Both the position numbers and the translations under genes were made by a program. The notes under the pieces were generated by a model. It had not been told where the DNA came from. It ran no database searches and saw nothing but the letters and a program-made list of their open reading frames with translations. A stretch of DNA of 64,000 nt from KK5 sp034043675 (lineage in GTDB: Bacteria > Pseudomonadota > Gammaproteobacteria > Burkholderiales > Burkholderiaceae_C): positions 1 to 64,000 of the forward strand of contig NZ_JAXCLA010000003.1 in assembly GCF_034043675.1 (NCBI RefSeq), read 5' to 3'. The first letter of the stretch is position 1. Each line of letters starts with the position of its first letter. This document shows positions 45,110 through 55,392 of this stretch, one piece after another.

Positions 45110-45610
45110 TCAATCCTCTACCCGGCCCCTGAGCACCTGGCGGATGACCTCCGGCGAGAAACCTCGGCCGCTGAGAAAGCGCATCTGCCGGGCGCGCAGC
45201 GCGGGGTTGCCGGCCACCGCATCGGGGTCGCCAGTGCCGTTAGCGCCGAACTTGCGCTGCCAGAGGCTGCGAGCCCGTGCCAGTTCGGTCGACTTGAGTT
45301 CCGCCTGCGCATCGGCGCTGAGCGTCAGGCCGTGCTGCGCCAGTTCCAGCTTGATGCGCAGGCTGCCGTAGCGCTGCGCCCGCGCATGCACGCGCGATTC
45401 GACGAAGCGCGTCTCGCTCAGATAGCCCTGCGCGCGCAGCCACTCGATCAGCTGATCGACCTCGATGGCCGACCGGTCCTCGTCGTCCTCCGCCTCCTGG
45501 GCGTCACGACGGATCCGCAGCAGCTTGCGCCGCAGTTCCAGCGGGCTGTGCTCGCGCTGCGAGAGCAGCGCGATTGCACGCATCTTCAGCGAGAGCGGCG
45601 TGCGTCCCAC
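45110..45610 (-). CDS. recX: Regulatory protein RecX
   Basis: RecX binds RecA filaments and limits recombinase activity. The 166-residue protein shows the three-helix repeats typical of the family (LSLKMRAIALLSQREHS, LIEWLRAQGYLSETRFVESR, AQRYGSLRIKLELAQHGL). It follows recA by 16 bases and is probably co-transcribed with it under LexA control. The unusual length of the last repeat (to RGRVED) is within family variation. Confidence 0.92.
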   Translation of the reverse strand: MGRTPLSLKMRAIALLSQREHSPLELRRKLLRIRRDAQEAEDDEDRSAIEVDQLIEWLRAQGYLSETRFVESRVHARAQRYGSLRIKLELAQHGLTLSADAQAELKSTELARARSLWQRKFGANGTGDPDAVAGNPALRARQMRFLSGRGFSPEVIRQVLRGRVED

Positions 45611-45626
45611 GGACGGTCAACGAAAC

Positions 45627-46670
45627 TCAGGCCTCGGCCGCCTCGTCGCCGCCGATCAGCGCCACGCCGACGGCTTCGCGGATCTTGTTCTCGATCTCGA
45701 CCGCGACGTCGGGGTTCTCGCGCAGGAACTCGCGTGCGTTGTCCTTGCCCTGGCCGATCTTCTCGCCGTTGTAGGCGTACCAGGAGCCGGACTTCTCGAC
45801 GATCTTGTGGACGACGCCCATGTCGATGATCTCGCCCTCGCGGCTGATGCCTTCGCCGTAAAGGATGTCGAACTCTGCCGTCTTGAACGGGGGCGAGACC
45901 TTGTTCTTGACGACCTTGACCTTGGTCTCGGAGCCGATCACCTCCTCGCCCTTCTTGATCGAGCCGATGCGGCGGATGTCGAGGCGGACGGAGGCGTAGA
46001 ACTTCAGCGCGTTGCCGCCGGTGGTGGTTTCCGGGCTGCCGAACATCACGCCGATCTTCATGCGGATCTGGTTGATGAAGATGACCATGCAGTTGGTCTT
46101 CTTGATCGTGGCGGTGAGCTTGCGCAGGGCCTGGCTCATCAGGCGGGCCTGCAGGCCGGGCAGCGAATCGCCCATCTCGCCTTCCAGTTCGGCCTTGGGT
46201 GTCAGCGCGGCGACCGAGTCGACGACGATCAAGTCCACCGAGCCGGAGCGCACCAGCGCGTCAACGATCTCGAGCGCCTGCTCGCCGGTATCGGGCTGGC
46301 TGATCAGCAGTTCCTGCAGGTTGACGCCCAGCTTCTGGGCGTACTGGATGTCGAGCGCGTGCTCGGCGTCGATGAAGGCGCAGGTGCCGGCGAGCTTCTG
46401 CATCTCGGCGATGACCTGCAAGGTCAGCGTCGTCTTGCCCGAGGATTCCGGGCCGTAGATCTCGACCACGCGGCCGCGCGGCAGGCCGCCGACGCCCAGC
46501 GCGATGTCCAGGCCCAGCGAGCCGGTGGAGACGACCTGGATGTCCTCGATCACCTCGCCTTCGCCCAGGCGCATGATGGAACCCTTGCCGAATTGCTTTT
46601 CGATCTGGGCGAGGGCGGCTTGCAGGGCCTTGGCTTTTTCGGTGTTCAGGGCTTTGACGGGCGCGTCCAT
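45627..46670 (-). CDS. recA: Recombinase RecA
   Basis: RecA drives homologous recombination and LexA self-cleavage. The 347-residue protein has the Walker A GPESSGKTT, the DNA-binding loops (MGDSLPGLQARLMSQALRK and FINQIRMKIGVMFG) and an acidic C-terminus. The ATG at 46670 follows GGAGAACGACTC. It has a LexA box 44 bases upstream and is followed by recX. Confidence 0.98.
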   Translation of the reverse strand: MDAPVKALNTEKAKALQAALAQIEKQFGKGSIMRLGEGEVIEDIQVVSTGSLGLDIALGVGGLPRGRVVEIYGPESSGKTTLTLQVIAEMQKLAGTCAFIDAEHALDIQYAQKLGVNLQELLISQPDTGEQALEIVDALVRSGSVDLIVVDSVAALTPKAELEGEMGDSLPGLQARLMSQALRKLTATIKKTNCMVIFINQIRMKIGVMFGSPETTTGGNALKFYASVRLDIRRIGSIKKGEEVIGSETKVKVVKNKVSPPFKTAEFDILYGEGISREGEIIDMGVVHKIVEKSGSWYAYNGEKIGQGKDNAREFLRENPDVAVEIENKIREAVGVALIGGDEAAEA

Positions 46671-46713
46671 GAGTCGTTCTCCGGGTGAAGGTTGGGGCGG
46701 ATTATGGCGCAAT

Positions 46714-46729
46714 CTGTATGCATGTACAG
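46714..46729. promoter_or_regulatory. LexA (SOS) box of recA
   Basis: CTGTATGCATGTACAG is a perfect CTGT-N8-ACAG box with a palindromic centre. On the minus strand CATAAT (46701-46706) serves as -10, and the -35 falls inside the box, as in the E. coli recA promoter. This indicates SOS control of recA-recX. Confidence 0.92.
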
Positions 46730-46756
46730 TGTTTTGAACAGTAGTCGCGCGGCGCC

Positions 46757-46779
46757 CTGCTGACAAGTGTTGTCAGCAG
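46757..46779. promoter_or_regulatory. Perfect 23-base dyad between recA and the response regulator gene
   Basis: CTGCTGACAA and its exact complement TTGTCAGCAG flank GTG. It is 60 bases before the response regulator ATG and beyond the recA promoter. Arms of 10 bases without a T-run point to a protein operator. Which regulator binds is unknown. Confidence 0.55.
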
Positions 46780-46839
46780 AAATCCTTAGGGGGGCCCCTT
46801 CATAGAATTGGCGGCAAACGACCGCGGAGACACCCGACC

Positions 46840-47507
<668 letters not shown>

Positions 47508-47511
<4 letters not shown>

Positions 47512-49022
47512 GCACGGCGCCGCCGCCCGAGCAGGAACGGCCAGAAAGGCCCGATCGGCCTGATAAGCCTGAAAAGGGCCAGCGCTCGCTGTTCGGCGAG
47601 ATCCTCGACTGGATGCTCGCGCCGCTGCTGCTGATCTGGCCGATCAGCGTGGCACTGACCTGGCTGGTCGCACAGGGCATCGCCAACAAGCCCTATGACC
47701 GGGAACTGGGCGAGATGGCGCGCACCCTGGGTCAGCAGGCGGTCTCGGCCGAGGTGCCGGCCGGGCGCAGCGGCCGCAACCGCTATGCGCTGGCGCCCGA
47801 GGCGGCGGCGCTGCTGCGGGCCGACGAAACGGACACCGTCTACTACCAGGTGCTGGGCCAGCGCGGCGAGCTGCTCAGCGGCGATGCCGATCTGCCGGTG
47901 CCGCAACAGTCCGACGACGATCCGGTCCCGCCCTGGGAGCTGCGCTACCGCGACGACGAGGTCGGCAACGAGCGGGTGCGCGTGGCCTATCTGTGGGCCG
48001 CGCCGCCGGCCGCGCCCGCCGCCACGGTGCTGATCCAGGTCGCCGAGACGCTCGGCAAGCGCTCGCGCCTGACCAACGAGATCATCAAGGGCGTGATCCT
48101 GCCGCAGTTCGTGATCCTGCCGCTGGCAGTGCTGCTGGTCTGGCTGGCGCTGGCGCGCGGCATCGCGCCGCTGAACGAGCTGCAGCGGCGCATCCGCTCG
48201 CGCGACAGCTCCGACCTGAGCCCGATCGACGAGCAGCGCATCCCCGACGAGGTCGCGCCGCTGGTGCGCGCCATCAACGACCTGCTGGCCCGGCTGGACC
48301 AGTCGATCAGCGCGCAGAAGCACTTCCTCGCCGATGCGGCACACCAGATGAAGACGCCGCTGGCGGGCCTGCGCACCCAGGCCGAATTCGCGCAGCGCGA
48401 GATCGACGAAGGCCGCAGCGATCCGGCGCAGCTGAAGCGCTCGCTGCAGCAGATCGCCCTGTCCAGCCAGCGCGCGGCGCACATGGTCAACCAGCTGCTG
48501 GCGATGGCGCGGGCCGAAGACCAGGAGCATGCGAAGCGCCGCAGCGAGGTCACCCTGCCCGAGATCGCCACCGAGACCGTGCGCGACTTCGTGCCGCGCG
48601 CGCTCGACAAGCGCATCGACCTCGGCTACGAAGGCCCCGACGCCGAGGCCAGCAGCCTGCGCGTGCTGGGCCATCCGCTGCTGATCCGCGAGCTGATCCG
48701 CAACCTGGTCGACAACGCGCTGCTCTACACGCCGCCGGGCGGCACGGTGACCGTGCGCATCGTCGAGGACCCGTTCGGCCAGGTCAGCGTGCTGCAGGTC
48801 GAGGACTCCGGGCCCGGCATTCCCGAGGCCGAGCGCGAGAAGGTGTTCCAGCCGTTCTACCGCGCGCTGGGCACCAATGTCGACGGCTCGGGCCTGGGCC
48901 TGGCGATCGTCCGCGAGATCGCCCAGCAGCACGAGGCGGAGATCACGCTGGATGACACCCGGCCGCGCAACGCTTCACCAGGGGCGCGCTTCACCATCCG
49001 GTTCCACGCCCATCCCGCCTAA
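47508..49022 (+). CDS. QseC-type sensor histidine kinase
   Basis: A 504-residue sensor kinase. A charged Pro/Glu/Arg N-terminus precedes helix 1 (MLAPLLLIWPISVALTWLVA). The periplasmic 2CSK_N-like domain follows, then helix 2 (LPQFVILPLAVLLVWLALA) and HAMP. The HisKA motif is ADAAHQMKTPLAGLRTQAE (His279), and the ATPase motifs are NLVDNALLYTP, DSGPGI and GSGLGLAIV. The TTG start overlaps the regulator stop and is chosen for coupling; no ATG precedes helix 1 with a good ribosome site. It converges on rodA. Confidence 0.88.
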
Positions 49023-50173
49023 GACTGGATCAGCCGCCGGCTCTTCGAGATCGACATCAAGAGGCCGAGGCCCACACCCAGCGTCACCATCGCCGTCCCG
49101 CCGTAGCTGATGAAGGGCAGGGGCACACCCACCACCGGCAGGATGCCGCTGACCATGCCCATGTTGACGAACACGTAGGTGAAGAAAGAGAGCGTCACCG
49201 CGCCCGCCATCAGCCGCGAGAACAAGGTCGGCGCATCGGAGGCGATGAAGAGCCCGCGCAGGATCAGCGCGGTGAAGCCGACCAGCAGGCCCAGCGCGCC
49301 GAACAGGCCGAACTCCTCGCCGAAGGCCGCGAAGATGAAGTCGGTGGTGCGCTCGGGGATGAACTCCAGGTGCGTCTGCGTGCCCTTCATGAAGCCCTTG
49401 CCGGTCATGCCGCCGGAGCCGATGGCGATCTCGCCCTGGATGATGTGGAAGCCCTTGCCCAGCGGGTCCTTGCTCGGGTCCAGCAGGGTGCAGATGCGGT
49501 TCTTCTGGTACTCGCGCAGCACCGGCCATTTGGCTTCGGGCTGGCAGATCTGGTCCTCGGTCATCACGACGGCGGTGATGGCCGCCGCGCCGACCACGAA
49601 GGCCGGGATGATCAGCCGCCACGACAGCCCGGCGAAGAAGATCACGTAGAGGCCGGCCGACAGCACCAGGATCGCCGTGCCCAGGTCCGGCTGCTTGGCG
49701 ACGAGGCCCACCGGCACCGTCAGCAGCGCGAATGCGGCGATGAAGTCCGGCAGCCGCAACTGCCCCTCGCGCTTCTGGAACCACCAGGCCAGCATCAGCG
49801 GCATCGCGATCTTCAGCAGCTCCGAGGGCTGGATCACCACGCCGACGTTGAGCCAGCGCGTCGCGCCCTTGCGCGTGATGCCGAACACCGCCGTGGCCAC
49901 CAGCAAGGTCACGCCCAGCGTGTACAGCGGTATGGCCAGCGCCATCATCCGCTGCGGCGGAATCTGCGCGACGACGAAGATGATGCCGATCGACAGGAAG
50001 GTGTTGCGCAGGTGATCGGGGAAGCGGGTGCCGCTGTCATAGCCGGCCGAGTACATGCAGATCAGGCCCAGCACCATCAGCCACAGGATGGCCAGGGACA
50101 GCGGCAGGTCGAAGCCGGCGAACCACGGCTTGATCCGCTGCCACAGGCTCGGCTTGTCGAACACATGGCTCAT
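49019..50173 (-). CDS. rodA: Rod-shape peptidoglycan glycosyltransferase RodA
   Basis: RodA is the SEDS-family glycan polymerase of the elongasome. The 384-residue protein has ten helices and the SEDS motifs KQPDLGTAILVLSAGLYV, ERTTDFIFAAFGEEFG and VGVPLPFISYGGTAMV. The ATG at 50173 overlaps the mrdA stop (ATGA), linking it to its transpeptidase partner. It ends the mreBCD-mrdA-rodA operon. Confidence 0.96.
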   Translation of the reverse strand: MSHVFDKPSLWQRIKPWFAGFDLPLSLAILWLMVLGLICMYSAGYDSGTRFPDHLRNTFLSIGIIFVVAQIPPQRMMALAIPLYTLGVTLLVATAVFGITRKGATRWLNVGVVIQPSELLKIAMPLMLAWWFQKREGQLRLPDFIAAFALLTVPVGLVAKQPDLGTAILVLSAGLYVIFFAGLSWRLIIPAFVVGAAAITAVVMTEDQICQPEAKWPVLREYQKNRICTLLDPSKDPLGKGFHIIQGEIAIGSGGMTGKGFMKGTQTHLEFIPERTTDFIFAAFGEEFGLFGALGLLVGFTALILRGLFIASDAPTLFSRLMAGAVTLSFFTYVFVNMGMVSGILPVVGVPLPFISYGGTAMVTLGVGLGLLMSISKSRRLIQS

Positions 50174-52191
50174 CGTGAAGCTCCTGAGGCCGGGGCCGAG
50201 GCGGCGGATGCCGCAGACGCAGCCGCCGCCGGCGCACTCGCCGCCTGGCCCGGCAGCGGCACGTCTTCCGCGCGGCGCGGCGGGCCGATCGGCGCGGAGG
50301 TCAGGCCCAGCTGGGTCTTGGCGATGTCTTCCTCGCTCGGGTAGGTGCCGGTCAGCACGTAGTCCATCACACGGCGCGCGATCGGCGCGGCCGCCGCGCC
50401 GCCGAAGCCGGCGTTCTCGACGATCAGCGCCACGGCGATCGTCGGGTGGTCCAGCGGGGCGAAGGCGATGTAGAGCGCGTGGTCGCGCTTGCGCTCGTCG
50501 GCCTTGATCGAGCTGTAGGTCTGGCCGGCCTTCAGGCCGACCGCCTGCGCGGTGCCGGTCTTGCCGCCGCTCTGGTACGGCGCGCCGGCGAAGACAGCAC
50601 GCGAGGTGCCTTCCAGCGTCACGCCGTTCATCGCGTTGTGGATGATCGCCACGTCCGACGGCCTCAGTGGCAGCGGATCCAGCGCATCGCTGGCGACGCG
50701 GCGGTCTTCGTGATGGACCACGTCCTCGATGTCGCGCACCAGCCGCGGCTTGAAGCGCAGGCCGCCGGTGGACAGCGTGGAGACGGCCGTCGCCAGCTGC
50801 AGGATCGTGAAGTTGTTGTAGCCCTGGCCGATGCCCAGCGAGACGGTTTCGCCGGGGAACCACTTCTGCTGCTCAGGGCGCTTGAATTTCTTCTTCTTCC
50901 ACTCGGTCGACGGCAGGTCGCCGGTGACCTCGCCCTGCAGGTCGATGTCGGTCTTGCGGCCGAAGCCGAAAGGCATCAGCTGGTCGTGGATCAGGTCCAC
51001 GCCCATCTCGACGGCCAGGCTGTAGAAGTAGACGTTGGACGAGGTGACGATCGCCAGGCGCATGTCCTTCGGGCCGGCGCGGTCGCCCTCGGCCGAGCCG
51101 AAGTTGCGGCCGCCGAAGCTGTAGGTCAGGTTGTCCTGGATCACCAGGTGCGGGTCGCGCTTGCCGGTATTCAGCGCCGCCATCGCCATGTAGGGCTTGA
51201 AGGTGGAGCCCGGCGGATAGGTGCCGCGCAGCGCACGGTTCAGCAGCGGCTTGTCGATGTTCTCGTTCAGGTCGCGCCAGTTGTCGATGTCGATGCCGTC
51301 GACGAACAGGTTCGGATCGAAGGTGGGCTTGGACACGAAGGCCAGCACCTCGCCGTTGCGCGGATCGATCGCCACCAGTGCGCCGCGGCGCTCGCCGTAG
51401 AGCTGCTCCACCAGCGCCTGCAGCTTGATGTCGATCGACAGGTTCAGCGTGTTACCCGGCGTCGGCGGTCGGTGCGCCAGGCGGCGCACCGCGCGGCCGG
51501 CGGCGCTGGTCTCCATCTGCTCGAAGCCGGTCACGCCGTGCAGCTCGCGCTCGTACTGCTGCTCCAGGCCCAGCTTGCCGATGTATTCGGTGCCACGGTA
51601 GTTGGCGACGTCCTCTTCCTCCCAGTCGTCCATCGCCTTTTTCTCGGCGGTGTTGATGCGGCCGATGTAGCCCAGCAGATGGCTGCCGATCTCGCCGAAG
51701 GGATAGCTGCGGAACAGCCGCGCCTTGATCTCGACGCCGGGAAAGCGGAAGCGCTGCGCGGTGAAGCGTGCTACCTCGGCATCGCTCAGCTTGGTGCGGA
51801 TCGGCAGCGACTCGAAGTTCTTGCTCTCCTCCAGCAGGCGCTTGAAGCGGCGCTTGTCGCGCGCCTGGATCTCGATGACCTTGCCGAGGTCCTCGATCGT
51901 CGCGTCGAGGTCGGTGACCTTGGTCGGCGTGATCTCCAGCGTGTAGGCCGAGTAGTTGCTGGCCAGCACGACGCCGTTGCGGTCCTTGATCAGGCCGCGG
52001 TTGGGCACGATCGGCACGACGGTGATGCGGTTGGCCTCGGCCCGGTCCTGCAGCGCCTCGTGCTGCATCACCTGCAGGTAGATCAGCCGCGCCACCAGCA
52101 GGCCGAAGCAGAACAGCACGAAGCCGGCCGCCGCCACAAGGCGCAGCCGGAAGCGCGAGAGTTCACGCTGGATGTTCTTGAGGACGGCCAT
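50170..52191 (-). CDS. mrdA: Penicillin-binding protein 2
   Basis: The class B transpeptidase for lateral wall synthesis. The 673-residue protein has an N-terminal membrane helix (VAAAGFVLFCFGLLVARLIY) and pedestal domain (PNRGLIKDRNGVVLASN). The transpeptidase motifs are the active serine PPGSTFKPYMAM, SSNVYFYSLA and GGKTGTAQA. An Ala/Ser-rich tail of about 30 residues after RAEDVPLP is longer than usual. It follows mreD by 10 bases. Confidence 0.96.
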   Translation of the reverse strand: MAVLKNIQRELSRFRLRLVAAAGFVLFCFGLLVARLIYLQVMQHEALQDRAEANRITVVPIVPNRGLIKDRNGVVLASNYSAYTLEITPTKVTDLDATIEDLGKVIEIQARDKRRFKRLLEESKNFESLPIRTKLSDAEVARFTAQRFRFPGVEIKARLFRSYPFGEIGSHLLGYIGRINTAEKKAMDDWEEEDVANYRGTEYIGKLGLEQQYERELHGVTGFEQMETSAAGRAVRRLAHRPPTPGNTLNLSIDIKLQALVEQLYGERRGALVAIDPRNGEVLAFVSKPTFDPNLFVDGIDIDNWRDLNENIDKPLLNRALRGTYPPGSTFKPYMAMAALNTGKRDPHLVIQDNLTYSFGGRNFGSAEGDRAGPKDMRLAIVTSSNVYFYSLAVEMGVDLIHDQLMPFGFGRKTDIDLQGEVTGDLPSTEWKKKKFKRPEQQKWFPGETVSLGIGQGYNNFTILQLATAVSTLSTGGLRFKPRLVRDIEDVVHHEDRRVASDALDPLPLRPSDVAIIHNAMNGVTLEGTSRAVFAGAPYQSGGKTGTAQAVGLKAGQTYSSIKADERKRDHALYIAFAPLDHPTIAVALIVENAGFGGAAAAPIARRVMDYVLTGTYPSEEDIAKTQLGLTSAPIGPPRRAEDVPLPGQAASAPAAAASAASAASAPASGASR

Positions 52192-52201
52192 CCGCGAGCG
52201 C

Positions 52202-52723
52202 TTACAGGGGGCGGTTCACGTCGCGGTCCGGAGCGCGGCGCTGCGGCGCCAGCAGCAGGACGCTGGCGACCGGCCACAGCAGCGCCTCGAGCAGCGGCGC
52301 CAGCACCAGGCCCCAGCCGGGCCACATGCCGCCGACCATCATCCGCACGACCAGCGCCAGCAGGTGCGCCAGCACGAACAGCGGCAGCACGTGCATCGCC
52401 TGCGTCGGCAGCCCGAACCAGGGCAGGCGCCGGTGCAGCGCGATCGCGCCGAAGCTCAGCAGGCTGTAGGACAGCGCGTGCTGGCCCAGCAGCGCGCCGT
52501 GGTGCACGTCGATCAGCAGGCCGAAGAAGAAGGCCCAGCCCACGCCGACGCGCCGCGGCTGGTGCACGCCCCAGAACACCAGCACCACGGCCAGCAGCTC
52601 GGGCATCCAGGGCACGCGGCCGAAGGGGATCATGTCCACCGTGAGCGCCACCAGCAGGGTGAACACGATGAACAGAGGGTTGGCCGGCAGCAGCAGCTGG
52701 TCCGAACCGCGTGGCATGATCAT
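52202..52723 (-). CDS. mreD: Rod-shape-determining protein MreD
   Basis: A 173-residue inner-membrane elongasome component with five hydrophobic segments and the family pattern RVPWMPELLAVVLVFWGVHQPRRVG, then GWAFFFGLLIDVHHGALLGQHAL. The start overlaps the mreC stop (ATGA). Confidence 0.92.
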   Translation of the reverse strand: MIMPRGSDQLLLPANPLFIVFTLLVALTVDMIPFGRVPWMPELLAVVLVFWGVHQPRRVGVGWAFFFGLLIDVHHGALLGQHALSYSLLSFGAIALHRRLPWFGLPTQAMHVLPLFVLAHLLALVVRMMVGGMWPGWGLVLAPLLEALLWPVASVLLLAPQRRAPDRDVNRPL

Positions 52724-53724
52724 CGGGCGCCCTCGCCTTCCTTCGCGGCCTTGGACGCAGCGGCCTTCGCGGCGCGCGCTTCCTTGGCCTCGGCGCGCTT
52801 GGCGGACTTGATGTTCGCCTCCACCGCCGCCGCACTCGCCGCAGCGGTCTCGGCCTCGGCGCGGGTCGCCTCGAAGGCCTCCAGCGGCGCCAGCACCAGC
52901 ACGTGGCGCGCGCTGTCGGCCTGCGCTACCGGCGCCAGGGTCACGCTGGCGAAGCTGGTGTCGCCGCGCCGCTCGACCTTGCTGACCTTGGCCACCGGCA
53001 GGCCCGCCGGGTAGACGCCGTCCAGGCCCGAGGTGGCCATCAGGTCGCCGACCTTGACGTCCGCATTGGCCGCCAGGAAGCGCAGTTCCATGCCGCTGCC
53101 GTCGGCCGCGCCGAAGGCGGCGTTGCGCTGCTGGGTGCGGGTGTTCAGCACGGGAATGGCGGCGTCCTTGTCGTTCAGCAAGGTGACCTCGCTGGACAGG
53201 GTATAGACCCGCGTCACCTGGCCCAGCACGCCGGCGTCATTGATCACCGGCGAGGCGAGCTTGACGCCGTCACGGCTGCCCCGGTCGATGACGACGCGGC
53301 GCGAGAACGGATCCGGCGCCTCGTACAGCACCTCGGCCGCCAGCGAGCTGACCGTCAGGGCAGGCCGCAGCTCCAGCAGCTTGCGCAGGCGTTCGTTCTC
53401 GGCCTGCAGCTGGGCGGCGCGCGACAGGCGCTCGGCCTGCTGCACGAGCTGCTGGCGCGCCAGGTTCTCGGCATCCATCGCGCGCTGGGTACCGCGCAGG
53501 TAATCGCCGGCGACGTCCCAGGCGTCGACCGGCGCCAGCAGCGCGCGCTCGACCGGGTGCATCGCCAGCGCCATCACGGCGCGCGCCGGCTGGGTCAGCT
53601 TCAGCTTTGCGTCGGCCACCATCAGGAAGATGGCCACGGCCGTGCAGAACGCCAGCTGCGTCAGCGCGGACGGGCCCTGACGGAAGAAGGGGGGCGGGGT
53701 GCGATCGAGGGTGCCGAGGGGCAT
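52720..53724 (-). CDS. mreC: Rod-shape-determining protein MreC
   Basis: A 334-residue bitopic protein that organises the elongasome in the periplasm. A membrane helix (LTQLAFCTAVAIFLMVADA) is followed by a coiled coil (about 80-120) and the double beta-barrel MreC domain (VLYEAPDPFSRRVVIDRGSR, DLMATSGLDGVYPAGLPVAKV). The C-terminus has a 60-residue Ala/Lys/Glu coiled tail absent from short homologues. The ATG at 53724 opens the operon segment 66 bases after mreB. Confidence 0.94.
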   Translation of the reverse strand: MPLGTLDRTPPPFFRQGPSALTQLAFCTAVAIFLMVADAKLKLTQPARAVMALAMHPVERALLAPVDAWDVAGDYLRGTQRAMDAENLARQQLVQQAERLSRAAQLQAENERLRKLLELRPALTVSSLAAEVLYEAPDPFSRRVVIDRGSRDGVKLASPVINDAGVLGQVTRVYTLSSEVTLLNDKDAAIPVLNTRTQQRNAAFGAADGSGMELRFLAANADVKVGDLMATSGLDGVYPAGLPVAKVSKVERRGDTSFASVTLAPVAQADSARHVLVLAPLEAFEATRAEAETAAASAAAVEANIKSAKRAEAKEARAAKAAASKAAKEGEGAR

Positions 53725-53790
53725 GGCGGGAAAGACAGGTCGGATCGCAGGCTGGACGAAGGGGGCATCACCTGCCCCCACGGCATGGGC

Positions 53791-54834
53791 TTACTCCGAG
53801 GTGAAGATCGAGCCCAGGCGCTCCATGCGCTCCAGGGCCATCCCGCAACCGCGCACGACGCAGGTCAGAGGATCTTCGGCCACCAGCACCGGCAGACCGG
53901 TTTCCTCGGCCAGCAGGCGGTCCAGGTCGCGCAGCAGTGCGCCGCCGCCGGTCAGCATCATGCCGCGCTCGGCGATGTCGGCGCCCAGCTCTGGCGGGGT
54001 CTGTTCCAGCGCGTTCTTCACGGCGCTGACGATCTGGTTCAGCGGGTCGGTCAGCGCTTCCAGGATCTCGTTGGACGAGATCGTGAAGCTGCGCGGCACG
54101 CCTTCGGAGAGGTTGCGGCCCTTGACCTCCATCTCCTTGACCTCGGAGCCCGGGAAGGCGGAGCCGATGCTCTTCTTGATCGCCTCGGCCGTGGGCTCGC
54201 CGATCAGCATGCCGTAGTTGCGGCGGATGTAGTTGATGATGGCTTCGTCGAACTTGTCGCCGCCGACGCGGACCGAGCCCTTGTAGACCATGCCGCCCAG
54301 CGAGATGACGCCCACCTCGGTGGTGCCGCCACCGATGTCGACGACCATCGAGCCCGAAGCCTCGGCCACCGGCAGGCCGGCGCCGATCGCGGCGGCCATC
54401 GGCTCCTCGATCAGGTAGACCTCGCTGGCGCCGGCGCCCAGCGCCGATTCGCGGATGGCGCGGCGCTCGACCTGGGTGGAGCCGCAGGGCACGCAGATGA
54501 TGATCCTCGGGCTCGGCTTGAGCATCTTCGAGTCGTGGACCATCTTGATGAACTGCTTGAGCATCTGCTCGGTGACGGTGAAATCGGCGATCACGCCGTC
54601 CTTCATCGGGCGGATGGCCTCGATGTTGCCGGGCACCTTGCCGAGCATGGCCTTGGCCTCGCGGCCCACCGCCTGGATGGTCTTCTTGCCGTTCGGACCG
54701 CCTTCATGGCGGATCGAGACGACGGAGGGCTCGTCGAGGACGATGCCCTTGCCGCGGACGTAGATCAGGGTGTTGGCGGTGCCGAGGTCGATGGCGAGGT
54801 CGGTCGAGAAGTAGCGACGCAGGGAAGAGAACAT
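53791..54834 (-). CDS. mreB: Actin-like cell-shape protein MreB
   Basis: MreB filaments position the elongasome. The 347-residue protein has the actin-fold motifs STDLAIDLGTANTLIYVRGK, VVDIGGGTTEVGVISLGG and MMLTGGGALLRDLD. The ATG at 54834 matches the family N-terminus. It is first in the mreBCD-mrdA-rodA operon. The 253 bases to gatC form the divergent promoter region, with no gene visible. Confidence 0.98.
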   Translation of the reverse strand: MFSSLRRYFSTDLAIDLGTANTLIYVRGKGIVLDEPSVVSIRHEGGPNGKKTIQAVGREAKAMLGKVPGNIEAIRPMKDGVIADFTVTEQMLKQFIKMVHDSKMLKPSPRIIICVPCGSTQVERRAIRESALGAGASEVYLIEEPMAAAIGAGLPVAEASGSMVVDIGGGTTEVGVISLGGMVYKGSVRVGGDKFDEAIINYIRRNYGMLIGEPTAEAIKKSIGSAFPGSEVKEMEVKGRNLSEGVPRSFTISSNEILEALTDPLNQIVSAVKNALEQTPPELGADIAERGMMLTGGGALLRDLDRLLAEETGLPVLVAEDPLTCVVRGCGMALERMERLGSIFTSE

Positions 54835-55087
54835 GGGCGTTTTTAGCGGCGCGCGGCCGGGCATCTGGGCCTGAGGCTGGAGATCGCCAGGGGGTGCGCG
54901 GTATGTTGTGCGGGTGAGCGGAGGAGGCGTGTCGGGACCCATAAGCGACGAGGCCGCCAAGCGTTGAACTCCGGCAGCCCCGATGCGCATGAGATAAGCG
55001 TAGATAATACCCGATCACCCCCCATTTGCCCGCTTGGGCGCTGCCCTTTTCACAGGGTTGCACCGCCGGAATCGGACGACTTTCCAC

Positions 55088-55387
55088 ATGGCCCTGACCC
55101 CACACGACGTGAGCCGCATCGCCCATCTGGCGCGGCTCGAACTGAAGGACGCCGAGAGCGCCAAGCTGCTGACCGAGCTGAACGGTTTCTTCTCGATCGT
55201 CGAGCAGATGAACGCCGTCGACACCAGCGGCGTCGAGCCGCTGTACACGCCGCTCTCCACGGTGCAGGAAGTGACTCTGCGCCTGCGCGAGGACGCGGTC
55301 AGCGAGACGAATCAGCGCGAGCTGAACCAGCGCAGCGCGCCGGCCGTCGAGGACGGCCTGTTCCTGGTCCCGAAGGTCATCGAGTGA
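55088..55387 (+). CDS. gatC: Asp-tRNA(Asn)/Glu-tRNA(Gln) amidotransferase subunit C
   Basis: A 99-residue GatC, which stabilises GatA. It has the typical HDVSRIAHLARLELKDAE start and the C-terminal NQRSAPAVEDGLFLVPKVIE. The ATG at 55088 begins exactly at the family N-terminus. gatA begins 5 bases after the stop, so gatCAB form an operon divergent from mreB. Confidence 0.95.
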   Translation: MALTPHDVSRIAHLARLELKDAESAKLLTELNGFFSIVEQMNAVDTSGVEPLYTPLSTVQEVTLRLREDAVSETNQRELNQRSAPAVEDGLFLVPKVIE

Positions 55388-55392
55388 GCGAT

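Noticed and set aside
49019..50863. 614-residue minus frame extending rodA upstream
   Set aside because: The extra N-terminal part overlaps the mrdA coding region in another frame; the RodA start at 50173 overlaps the mrdA stop in the usual way.
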